From assembly GCF_001457815.1 (NCBI RefSeq), contig NZ_LN898220.1:453367-517366 (forward strand): a DNA stretch of 64,000 bases. The letters run 5' to 3'. Shown piece after piece: positions 52,875-60,688 of this stretch. Numbering within the stretch: position 1 is the first letter of the stretch; every line of letters begins with the position of its first letter. The position numbers and the translations under genes are program-made. The notes beneath the pieces are model-generated. The model saw only the letters and a list, made by a program, of their open reading frames with translations. It was not told the origin of the DNA and searched no databases. The stretch comes from Vitreoscilla massiliensis. GTDB lineage: Bacteria > Pseudomonadota > Gammaproteobacteria > Burkholderiales > Neisseriaceae.

Positions 52875-53878
52875 GCGAATTTGACTTAGACCTGCCCTTA
52901 CAAACCAGCAGCAATCCCGCCATACAACAGGCTTTTAAAGCGGTGCAATACTTACAACAGCGCTTGCGCTCGGTCATCATCGGCCAAGAAGCGGTGATAG
53001 ACCAAGTGTTGACCGCCTTATTGGCCGGTGGCCATGTGTTGCTGGAAGGCGTACCAGGTGTGGGCAAAACCCTGTTGGTACGGGCTTTGGCACAGACGTT
53101 TGGCGGCGATTTCAAACGCTTGCAATTCACCCCCGACTTGATGCCCAGCGATGTCACCGGCCATTACATGTTTGATGGCAAAAACAACAGCTTTATCTTG
53201 CGCCAAGGCCCGGTATTCACCAATTTGCTGTTGGCTGACGAGATTAACCGCGCACCCGCCAAAACCCAAGCGGCTTTGCTGGAGGTGATGCAAGAGCAAT
53301 CGGTGACTTTGGATGGCAAACGCCACGATTTGACCCTGCCTTTTATGGTATTGGCGACGCAAAACCCTATTGAACAAGAAGGCACTTACCCACTGCCCGA
53401 GGCGCAGCTAGACCGCTTCATGTTCAAAGTGATGATAGATTACCCCACTGCCCAAGATGAAAAAGCCTTGGTGCAAGCGGTGATCAGCAGTCCAGACAAC
53501 GATTTGCTGCAAGCCAAACAAAACAATGGCGTTACCCTCAGTAGCAATCAGATTATTGGTTTGCAAAAAATGGTGCAACAAATCACCGTCGACCCCCAAA
53601 TCATTGATTATGTGGTGCGCTTGGTGGCGACCACGCGCCAATGGCATGGTCTGTCTGTCGGCGCCGGCCCGCGCGCCAGCATCGCCTTAATCAGCAGCGC
53701 CCGCGCCCATGCTTTGTTACACGGTGTGGATTTCGTCACCCCCGACCACATCCGCAACCTGTGGTTGCCAACGCTGCGCCACCGCGTGCGCCTGTCGACC
53801 GAAATGGAGATGGAAAACTACCGCGTCGACGATGTGTTGAACGACATTGCCAACAGCACGAATGCCCCACGCCTATGA
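52871..53878 (+). CDS. MoxR-family AAA+ ATPase
   Basis: 335 aa. Walker A GVPGVGKTLL near residue 60, Walker B NLLLADEINRAPAKTQAAL, sensor 1 ATQNP and the C-terminal lid domain are intact. MoxR ATPases act as chaperones for folding or metal insertion of partner proteins, often those with VWA/DUF58 domains encoded next door. It overlaps the DUF4350 and DUF58 genes by four bases each. Confidence 0.93.
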   Translation: MSEFDLDLPLQTSSNPAIQQAFKAVQYLQQRLRSVIIGQEAVIDQVLTALLAGGHVLLEGVPGVGKTLLVRALAQTFGGDFKRLQFTPDLMPSDVTGHYMFDGKNNSFILRQGPVFTNLLLADEINRAPAKTQAALLEVMQEQSVTLDGKRHDLTLPFMVLATQNPIEQEGTYPLPEAQLDRFMFKVMIDYPTAQDEKALVQAVISSPDNDLLQAKQNNGVTLSSNQIIGLQKMVQQITVDPQIIDYVVRLVATTRQWHGLSVGAGPRASIALISSARAHALLHGVDFVTPDHIRNLWLPTLRHRVRLSTEMEMENYRVDDVLNDIANSTNAPRL

Positions 53879-55212
53879 GACCCAGTTCGCGGCTGATTAC
53901 CCTGTGGGTGATTGTGATTTTGGTGGTCTTGTTCATCACCTTAAGCGCCAAGCAAGCCGCCTCAGGTTTGTCATGGCTGGAGCCAGCGGCGGGCCTGTTG
54001 GTGGCCGTGGCGCTACTGGTCACGGTTTTGGACTGGCTCTTGTCCAAACGCAGCCTCAACCTGCACATCACCCGCAACATGCCCGACCACTTCTCTGTCG
54101 GCAAAGCCCACGACATCGAATTGAGCGTGGTGCCGAAAACGCGTCTTAAGCGGCCTGTAAAAATCACTGTGTATGATTTGTACCCGAACACATGGCAGGT
54201 GTCGCATCGCGCCTTACATTTGGACTTGATGCCTGACCGTGGCACCTTGACCCAATACCAAGCCACGCCAGTATTGCGCGGCGATGCCGAATTTTTGGGC
54301 ACGCAATACAGCATCAGCAGCCATTGGGGCTTGTGGCAACTGTTCAAACGCATCAACACCCCGACCACGGTCAAAGTCTTACCCGATTTTTCGCGCATTT
54401 TGGGCGCCAATTTAATCGGTTTGCAACGCTGGTTGGAATTGATGGGGGCCAAACGCATCCGCCGCCATGGTCAAGGGCAAGATTTTCACCAATTGCGCGA
54501 TTACAGCGATGGCGACAACATTCGCGACATCGACTGGAAAGCCACTTCCAAGATGCACAAGCTGATCACGCGCACTTACCAAGAAGAGCGCGATCAGCAA
54601 TTGATTTTCCTGCTCGATTGCGGCCGCAATATGCGCACTTTAAGCGGCGATTTAAGCCATTTCGACCACGCCTTAAACGCCATGTTGCTGCTCAGCTATA
54701 CCGCTTTAAAACACGGCGACGCCGTAGGTTTGATTACCTTTAACCATCCACAAGTGCGTTACATGCCGCCGCGCAAAGGCACTGGCCATTTAAGCCGTTT
54801 GGTCAATACCGTCTACGATGTGCAGCCCACGCAAATGGCGGCCGATTATGAAACCGCCGTCAACCAATTGTTACAACGCCAACAGCGGCGCGCCTTGGTG
54901 GTGGTGTTGACCCAACTCGACCAAGAAGACAATCAGCATTTGTTGAGCCAATTGCAACGCTTGAAGAAGCGTTTTGCTGTATTGGTGGCGAGCTTGAAAC
55001 AGGTAGAGCGTGATGCGATTCAACAGCAAAGCCTGCAAAGCCTTGACGATGCCCACGCTTACGTCGGCGCGCAAATGTACGCGGCGCAAGAACAGCAAAT
55101 GCTGCGTCAGCTCACCGCCCAACGTGTGTTACACTTAAACGTGAATCCGCAACAATTGAGCACTGCTTTGATTAACCAATACCTCGAATTAAAACGCCAT
55201 GGCAGCTGGTAA
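53875..55212 (+). CDS. DUF58-domain protein (MoxR partner)
   Basis: 445 aa from ATG 53875 (MRPSSRLITLWVIVILVVLF), overlapping the MoxR stop. Two N-terminal membrane helices precede a beta-rich region and the DUF58 core RQYRDGDxxRxIDWKATxK-type motif, here LRDYSDGDNIRDIDWKATSK. A VWA-like fold follows (LIFLLDCGRNMRTL) with a MIDAS-like Asp. Probably the client or effector of the MoxR ATPase. An exact DUS-like word lies at 54150. Confidence 0.9.
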   Translation: MRPSSRLITLWVIVILVVLFITLSAKQAASGLSWLEPAAGLLVAVALLVTVLDWLLSKRSLNLHITRNMPDHFSVGKAHDIELSVVPKTRLKRPVKITVYDLYPNTWQVSHRALHLDLMPDRGTLTQYQATPVLRGDAEFLGTQYSISSHWGLWQLFKRINTPTTVKVLPDFSRILGANLIGLQRWLELMGAKRIRRHGQGQDFHQLRDYSDGDNIRDIDWKATSKMHKLITRTYQEERDQQLIFLLDCGRNMRTLSGDLSHFDHALNAMLLLSYTALKHGDAVGLITFNHPQVRYMPPRKGTGHLSRLVNTVYDVQPTQMAADYETAVNQLLQRQQRRALVVVLTQLDQEDNQHLLSQLQRLKKRFAVLVASLKQVERDAIQQQSLQSLDDAHAYVGAQMYAAQEQQMLRQLTAQRVLHLNVNPQQLSTALINQYLELKRHGSW

Positions 55213-55954
55213 TACCGTTTTGTACCTGCCCACGGGTCATGGCCTCGCCGCAGAACTGTTAGACCCATATTCCCACTTGCAACTGCAAAGCAGCGCCCCC
55301 AACCAAGGTCTGTACCTGCAATTTGATGCCGAACAGCGCTTGAGCCTGTATCAAGCCGGCAGCAAAGGCGCAGTGTGTGTGGACTTTGTGACAGGCCGCT
55401 TGGACTACCGCCGTCAAAAAGGCGGCGGCGAGCTCATCGCCAAAGCCATCAATACCAAACAACACCAACACGTGCTTGACGGCACCGCCGGCTTGGGACG
55501 CGATGCGTTTATTTTGGCGGCGCAAGGTTGCCATGTGCATTTGTTTGAACGCCATCCAGCGGTGGCCGCCTTATTGCAAGACGGTTTGCGCCGTGCCTTG
55601 GCCGATGAAGCTACCCACGACATCGCCGCCCGCATGACTTTAAGTCCGCAATCGTTTTTACAGGCCGCTGTTGCAACCGTGCCTGTGGTCTATCTCGACC
55701 CGATGTACCCACAACGGCAAAAATCGGCCGCGGTCAAAAAAGAAATGGCGTATTTTCACGAGTTGGTGGGCAGCAATGACGACGATGTCGCCTTATTGCA
55801 GCAAGCAGCGCGCTGCGCTGACAAGCGTGTGGTGGTGAAACGGCCACGCTTGGGCGAATTTCTGGCCGGCCTACAACCCGATTACCAATACAGCGGCAAA
55901 TCCACCCGCTTCGATGTTTACCTTCCCGCTAAGTTACAGGCCGCTTGGGCCTAA
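55199..55954 (+). CDS. rsmJ: 16S rRNA (guanine-1516-N2)-methyltransferase RsmJ
   Basis: 251 aa. It methylates G1516 of 16S rRNA using SAM. Motif I is VLDGTAGLGRDAFILAAQG, and the catalytic DPMYP segment is VVYLDPMYPQRQKSAAVKKE, diagnostic for RsmJ (YhiQ). The ATG overlaps the DUF58 gene by 14 bases, so it is co-transcribed with the MoxR operon. Two exact DUS-like words lie inside (55658, 55934). Confidence 0.93.
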   Translation: MAAGNTVLYLPTGHGLAAELLDPYSHLQLQSSAPNQGLYLQFDAEQRLSLYQAGSKGAVCVDFVTGRLDYRRQKGGGELIAKAINTKQHQHVLDGTAGLGRDAFILAAQGCHVHLFERHPAVAALLQDGLRRALADEATHDIAARMTLSPQSFLQAAVATVPVVYLDPMYPQRQKSAAVKKEMAYFHELVGSNDDDVALLQQAARCADKRVVVKRPRLGEFLAGLQPDYQYSGKSTRFDVYLPAKLQAAWA

Positions 55955-55963
55955 GGACGCAAG

Positions 55964-56833
55964 TTGACCCCTATTTCACCCATCAGCGCTGCACAACAAC
56001 GCGACTTACTGCATTTCTTACAACAGGCTTTTCACGCCGACCTCAGCTCCTGGCAACGCCTGCACCTGAATGGTCAGGCCTTGGGCTATTTGAATCCACG
56101 CTGGCAACAACAATTACAGGCCGACATTCCGCAATTGCTGCACACTCACGGCAACAGCGTCGATGTACAAACCCGCGATTGGTTGCACTGCGCCGATGTG
56201 TTGCAAAATCTCGGCCGCGAATGGTTTGATTTGGGTTTGTTCAGCGGTTGGCGCAATGAGCGTTTTGATGTGCGCGATGATCAAGGCACGGCCTTGTTTG
56301 CGCTGGAACGCGCCTTATTTCGCCCTTTGGGCATGGTATCGCAAGCCGTGCATTTGAATGGCTTTATGGTGGAAGACGGCGACACACGCATGTGGATAGG
56401 CAAACGCAGCCCGTTCAAAGCGGTAGACCCTGATAAATTGGACAATTTGGTTGGTGGCGGCGTCGCCAGCGGTGAAAGCCTACAAGAAGCGTGTGCACGC
56501 GAAGGTTTTGAAGAAGCGGGTCTGGATGCGACACTCACTGCACACCAACCGACACCACGCTGCATCTACAGCCAGCGCGTGGTCAGCCGTGGTTTGCACC
56601 GCGAGCATTTATTTGTTTACGATTTGCACATCCCCAGCGGCATGACGCCAGAGAACCAAGACGGTGAAGTGGCAGACTTTCAATTGATGGACATCCCCAG
56701 CATCGTCGACGCCATGCTTACAGGCCGCTTTATGAACGATGCCATGTTGGTGACGCTAGATGGCTTGCTGCAACGCGGCTTCATTACTGCTGGCAGCGAC
56801 TTGGGCACTTGGCTGTTGGCACAGCGCTGTTAA
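55964..56833 (+). CDS. Nudix hydrolase with DUF4743 domain
   Basis: 289 aa, apparently starting with TTG at 55964 (AGGACGC ribosome-binding sequence). The N-terminal DUF4743-like domain is followed by a Nudix box GGVASGESLQEACAREGFEE with the REGFEEAG core. Members resemble eukaryotic Nudix proteins of the thiamine pyrophosphokinase group; one yeast member acts on damaged thiamine phosphates. Substrate here is unknown. It lies 9 bp after rsmJ. An exact DUS-like word is at 56718. Confidence 0.85.
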   Translation: MTPISPISAAQQRDLLHFLQQAFHADLSSWQRLHLNGQALGYLNPRWQQQLQADIPQLLHTHGNSVDVQTRDWLHCADVLQNLGREWFDLGLFSGWRNERFDVRDDQGTALFALERALFRPLGMVSQAVHLNGFMVEDGDTRMWIGKRSPFKAVDPDKLDNLVGGGVASGESLQEACAREGFEEAGLDATLTAHQPTPRCIYSQRVVSRGLHREHLFVYDLHIPSGMTPENQDGEVADFQLMDIPSIVDAMLTGRFMNDAMLVTLDGLLQRGFITAGSDLGTWLLAQRC

Positions 56834-57219
56834 TGCAGACTGCCACGCACCGCATACCAACCCACTATCACAGCAAGTAAGGACAAACCCACATGCGCCA
56901 AAGCCATGGCAAACGCATTGATGGGTTTGCCCGCCTGCAATAACTGCCACATTTCCAAAGAAAAAGCCGAAAATGTGGTAAAGCCACCGCAAAAACCACT
57001 CATCAGCAACGCCCGCCACAAGGCCTGATTGGCCACCGACTTGCTCATCATCCACGCCGCCAACATGCCCATAATCAGACCGCCCAATGCATTAATCAGT
57101 AGGGTGGAAACCGTCACATTTGCCCACTGAAATGGCATTTTTTGCTGCAACGCAAAACGACACCACGCACCAAGCGCGCCGCCACACATCACAAGAATAG
57201 ATTGGTTTAACATAAACAA
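56830..57219 (-). CDS. crcB: Fluoride channel CrcB/FluC
   Basis: 129 aa. Dual-topology membrane protein that exports fluoride. The signature GFCGGFTTFSAFSLE holds the conserved phenylalanines, and four helices fit the family. Two start options: ATG 57219 (MFMLNQ) or 57213. It converges with the Nudix gene, with a four-base overlap of their stop ends. I saw no fluoride riboswitch upstream. Confidence 0.93.
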   Translation of the reverse strand: MFMLNQSILVMCGGALGAWCRFALQQKMPFQWANVTVSTLLINALGGLIMGMLAAWMMSKSVANQALWRALLMSGFCGGFTTFSAFSLEMWQLLQAGKPINAFAMALAHVGLSLLAVIVGWYAVRGSLH

Positions 57220-57689
57220 AACTCGGATTTTAATCTCAAACAGACTTTAAACTGAAACCATTGTTGTGTTAAGTGCTTACACCGCTTTCCGAACATGAAT
57301 AAAGATTCTATTAACTTATTAAATTTATCATTTTTTATCAATTAATGGTATTTAATTTGCTTACAGTATTTTCAAATTTATTTTCATTTGATACTTGTTT
57401 TATTCGTTTTAAATAATTTATATTGTGCACATGGTAACATTTGATTAGTACATATCTTGCTGATATGGCTACAATCACATTTATCAAGATGGAACGACAA
57501 AGAGAGTTTACACAAAATGTAAATGAAGGTATTTTGTTTCATAGCAGAGGTTTAGGACTGTTTTGACGGCTGCTGATGACACAAGGTTTTTATTCATACT
57601 TAAACATTGCGAAAGCAATTGTATACTGATAGTATTTGACGACACATGTACTTGGGTGAATCGCAAATTCAAACACAGGAACTACAACG
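57220..57689. other. AT-rich intergenic region upstream of the farR-like gene
   Basis: 470 bp without a gene, strikingly AT-rich from 57290 to 57450. It contains the presumed promoters of crcB (minus) and the MarR gene (plus), and the palindromes described separately at 57605 and 57623. Confidence 0.5.
57605..57635. promoter_or_regulatory. Paired palindromes, candidate MarR operator
   Basis: ATTGCGAAAGCAAT (57605-57618; arms ATTGC/GCAAT) followed by ATACTGATAGTAT (57623-57635; arms ATACT/AGTAT). They lie 55-85 bp before the MarR-family start codon, where an autoregulatory operator would be expected. Confidence 0.35.
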
Positions 57690-58163
57690 ATGACGACCAA
57701 ACGACACAACTCCATCAATATTGCATTGATTCAAGCACGTGAATCCATGATGGCTTTTTTCCGTCCCATCTTCAATCAGCACAACATCACTGAACAACAA
57801 TGGCGCATCGTGCGTTTATTGGCAGAAAATGGCACGCTTGATTTTCAAGACTTGGCCAACAAAGCCTGCATCTTGCGTCCTAGCCTCACTGGCATTTTAA
57901 CCCGCTTGGAAAAAATTGATTTCGTGGTGCGCTTAAAGCCAACCAACGATCAACGTCGCGTGTTTTTGAAATTGACCAAAGAAGGCGAACAATTGTATTC
58001 AGACGTGCGCCGCAAAATTGATGAGCAATACGATGTGATTGAAACCTTGATGACCAAGGAAAAAATGCAAGAATTATCGGATTTATTGGACATCTTGAAT
58101 CAAATCCAAGACCCCAAGCAAGAACACTCTCAAGCTCAAACCCACGCTACCGAAGAAGAATGA
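57690..58163 (+). CDS. farR: MarR-family regulator of the FarR/NadR type
   Basis: 157 aa. The text NIALIQARESMMAFFRPIFN, ITEQQWRIVRLLAENGTLDF and ACILRPSLTGILTRLEK closely matches, from memory, Neisseria FarR (also called NadR), far beyond general MarR similarity. Winged helix-turn-helix at about residues 35-110, helical dimerisation ends. In Neisseria this regulator represses the farAB fatty-acid efflux genes and the adhesin gene nadA and is released by 4-hydroxyphenylacetate derivatives. Targets here are unknown. Confidence 0.9.
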   Translation: MTTKRHNSINIALIQARESMMAFFRPIFNQHNITEQQWRIVRLLAENGTLDFQDLANKACILRPSLTGILTRLEKIDFVVRLKPTNDQRRVFLKLTKEGEQLYSDVRRKIDEQYDVIETLMTKEKMQELSDLLDILNQIQDPKQEHSQAQTHATEEE

Positions 58164-58164
58164 T

Positions 58165-58199
58165 GAAAAGGCGCCCCGCTACAGGACGCCTTTCTTATT
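58165..58199. terminator. Bidirectional terminator between farR and fba
   Basis: AAAGGCG (58167-58173) pairs with CGCCTTT (58187-58193). TTTCTT follows on the plus strand and TTTT on the minus strand, so it can serve both converging genes. Confidence 0.75.
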
Positions 58200-58222
58200 G
58201 TTTACCGCCGAAGCAGTGCCAA

Positions 58223-59287
58223 TTACTTCACGATTTGGTTTAATTGGCCTTTGGCATAAGCATCGGCCATTTTTTCCAATGAAATCGCTTTGATTTTGCT
58301 GGCTTGGCCTTCACAACCGAATGCCAAATAACGATCACGCACCACTTGTTTCATCGCCTCAACAGAAGCTTTGAAGTATTTGCGTGGGTCGAATTCAGCA
58401 GGGTTTTCAGCCAAGAAACGGCGGATGGCACCGGTAGACGCCAAGCGCAAATCCGTATCAATGTTCACTTTGCGCACGCCGTTTTTGATGCCTTCAACGA
58501 TTTCTTCCACAGGCACACCGTAGGTTTCACCAATCTCACCACCGTATTGGTTGATGACTTGTAACCATTCTTGTGGCACAGAGCTAGAGCCATGCATCAC
58601 CAAATGGGTGTTAGGCAAACGTTCGTGAATTTCTTTGATGCGGTCAATGCGCAACACATCGCCATCGGGTTTGCGGCTGAATTTGTACGCACCGTGGCTG
58701 GTACCAATGGCAATGGCCAAAGCGTCCACATTGGTATCTTTCACAAATGAAACGGCTTCATCCACGCTGGTCAACAATTGACTGTGATCCAACACGCCTT
58801 CCGCACCGACGCCGTCTTCTTCGCCGGCCATGCCGGTTTCCAAATTGCCCAAGCAACCGATTTCGCCTTCAACCGACACACCGCACGCATGCGCCAAGTC
58901 CACCACGCGGCGGGTCACATCGACATTGTATTCGTATGAAGTTGGGGTTTTGCCATCTTCACCCAAAGAGCCGTCCATCATCACAGAGCTGAAGCCCAAT
59001 TGAATCGAGCGTTGGCACACCGCAGGGCTAGTACCATGGTCTTGGTGCATCACCACTGGAATGTCAGGGAATTCTTCAATCGCCGCCAAAATCAAATGGC
59101 GCAAGAATGGCGCACCCGCATATTTGCGCGCACCCGCACTCGCTTGCACGATCACTGGCGCATTCACTTCGCTGGCAGCTTCCATAATGGCACGCATTTG
59201 TTCCAAATTATTAACGTTAAAAGCCGGTAAACCATAGTTATTCTCGGCCGCATGGTCGAGTAATTGGCGCATAGACACCAGTGCCAT
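58223..59287 (-). CDS. fba: Fructose-bisphosphate aldolase, class II
   Basis: 354 aa zinc enzyme of glycolysis/gluconeogenesis and, in many bacteria, of the Calvin-type cycle. Zinc and catalytic residues: H81-x-D-H84 in VMHQDHGTSP, EGEIGCLGNLETG, AIGTSHGAYKF and MHGSSSVPQEW. The length and insert GMAGEEDGVGAEGVL fit the CbbA-like class IIA/IIB branch common in beta-proteobacteria. It has its own promoter region of about 350 bp and a bidirectional terminator downstream. Confidence 0.96.
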   Translation of the reverse strand: MALVSMRQLLDHAAENNYGLPAFNVNNLEQMRAIMEAASEVNAPVIVQASAGARKYAGAPFLRHLILAAIEEFPDIPVVMHQDHGTSPAVCQRSIQLGFSSVMMDGSLGEDGKTPTSYEYNVDVTRRVVDLAHACGVSVEGEIGCLGNLETGMAGEEDGVGAEGVLDHSQLLTSVDEAVSFVKDTNVDALAIAIGTSHGAYKFSRKPDGDVLRIDRIKEIHERLPNTHLVMHGSSSVPQEWLQVINQYGGEIGETYGVPVEEIVEGIKNGVRKVNIDTDLRLASTGAIRRFLAENPAEFDPRKYFKASVEAMKQVVRDRYLAFGCEGQASKIKAISLEKMADAYAKGQLNQIVK

Positions 59288-59560
59288 ATGAATCTCCTAC
59301 ACAAATAAGTGAATGATAAAGTGAATAGCAGCGATTATAACAGCTTAGGCACAGGGTCTAGAAACGAATTCGCCCTGACGCACAGGAATTTCACGCAAGA
59401 CTGGCCACAGTCATTGTTACACGCAGGTCAGACACAGTGTTAACGCGTTTGAACATGATGTTGACGCATAAGTACCAATAGCAGCCCCATGCTCAGAGAA
59501 ATGCCATACACAAGGTGAGATGATATCGCCGCATCATCGCATTGATGCCAAACCCCATAA
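59288..59560. other. Intergenic region between fba and the glycosyltransferase operon
   Basis: No gene is seen. It should carry the fba promoter (minus strand). Confidence 0.5.
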
Positions 59561-59592
59561 AAAGCGGCCTGTAAACACTTACAGGCCGCTTA
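59561..59592 (-). terminator. DUS-pair terminator of the glycosyltransferase operon
   Basis: AAGCGGCCTGTAA and TTACAGGCCGCTT (59564-59574 and 59579-59589) form the stem; on the minus strand TTTTT follows. It lies 50 bp after the GT4 gene. Confidence 0.85.
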
Positions 59593-59641
59593 TACTGTAC
59601 AAATGGCTGTTTTAAAAACACTGTACAGAGATTGCTCAGTG

Positions 59642-60688
59642 TTAAGCCAAGTCTTCAAACAAAGGCAATACCGACTCCGTCGCAAAACGCTGGTAATGCT
59701 GTACACCGATGCTCGGTGGCGCGGCCAAGACTTGCGCAATCGCCTGCGCCAAAGCGGCTTCGTCTTGCATAGGCACCAAAAAAGGGCGCAAATCGTCGGT
59801 CAGAATTTCGGCGGGGCCAGACGGACAATCGACGCTGACAATGGGTGTGCCGCAAATCAAGGCTTCGATTAACACCGTTGGCAAACCCTCTTGATCGGAA
59901 CTGAGCAATAAGGCCGATGCGGCCTGTATGTAAGGATAGGGATTGGCCTCAAACGGATGCAAGATGACTTGCTGTTGCAAGCCCAATTCGGCAATTTGCG
60001 CTTCAATTTGCGCTTGGTAATCGCCTTGCCCCATCAACACCAGCGGCGTGCTGACACCGCTTTGCTTGTAGGCACGCAGCAAGCGGTCGTGGCGTTTGCG
60101 TGGATTGAAACTGCCCACATGCAGCAAAAATGGCGGCGCAAGTTTGGGCACATACGCCTGCGCCAAACGCTGAATTTTGGCCACATCAAATGGGTTGTAA
60201 ATCACCTCACAGCGCTTGGTTTGGATACCCAATTGCTGAATGTCGGTACGGATGGCTTCGGCCACGCACACCAACGATGCGCCTTGGTAAATCTGCTGCA
60301 AATCGGCCATCACCCGCGGTTTGCTGCCCGTAATCACGCCATGCACCCAATGGTATAAATGCGCATGTTGCACATAGCGACTCACGTATTCGGCATTGCA
60401 AGAAATCACCACATCGGCCTGAAACACATCCAAAGCCTGTTGCATACGGCTGGCCTGCCATTGGTTTACCCAAGCTTGACGGTTCAGGGCCTTGGTCACG
60501 CCATTGACCACATTCAAGGTTTGCACCACCACGTTTTTGGGCACCATGTGCTCAACCGCATTGCCCAAGGTCAATACCAATACTTGATGCCCTTGTGTTT
60601 GTAGCAAGGAGGCGGTTTCCAGCAAGACTTTTTCAGCACCGCCACCGCTTAAATTTTTGGCGATGAAGGCAAAACGCAAACGGCTCAT
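59642..60688 (-). CDS. GT4-family glycosyltransferase
   Basis: 348 aa, GT-B fold. N-terminal AKNLSGGGAEKVLLETASLL is the acceptor-side glycine-rich loop; C-terminal LLHVGSFNPRKRHDRLLRAY and SSDQEGLPTVLIEALICGTPIVSVD contain the sugar-nucleotide site (the E-x7-E region). Probably adds a hexose to lipooligosaccharide or another surface glycan. The start overlaps the upstream GT gene by four bases. Confidence 0.9.
   Translation of the reverse strand: MSRLRFAFIAKNLSGGGAEKVLLETASLLQTQGHQVLVLTLGNAVEHMVPKNVVVQTLNVVNGVTKALNRQAWVNQWQASRMQQALDVFQADVVISCNAEYVSRYVQHAHLYHWVHGVITGSKPRVMADLQQIYQGASLVCVAEAIRTDIQQLGIQTKRCEVIYNPFDVAKIQRLAQAYVPKLAPPFLLHVGSFNPRKRHDRLLRAYKQSGVSTPLVLMGQGDYQAQIEAQIAELGLQQQVILHPFEANPYPYIQAASALLLSSDQEGLPTVLIEALICGTPIVSVDCPSGPAEILTDDLRPFLVPMQDEAALAQAIAQVLAAPPSIGVQHYQRFATESVLPLFEDLA

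Noticed and set aside
57220..57330. Fluoride riboswitch upstream of crcB
   Set aside because: The minus-strand leader lacks the conserved pseudoknot elements of the crcB motif.
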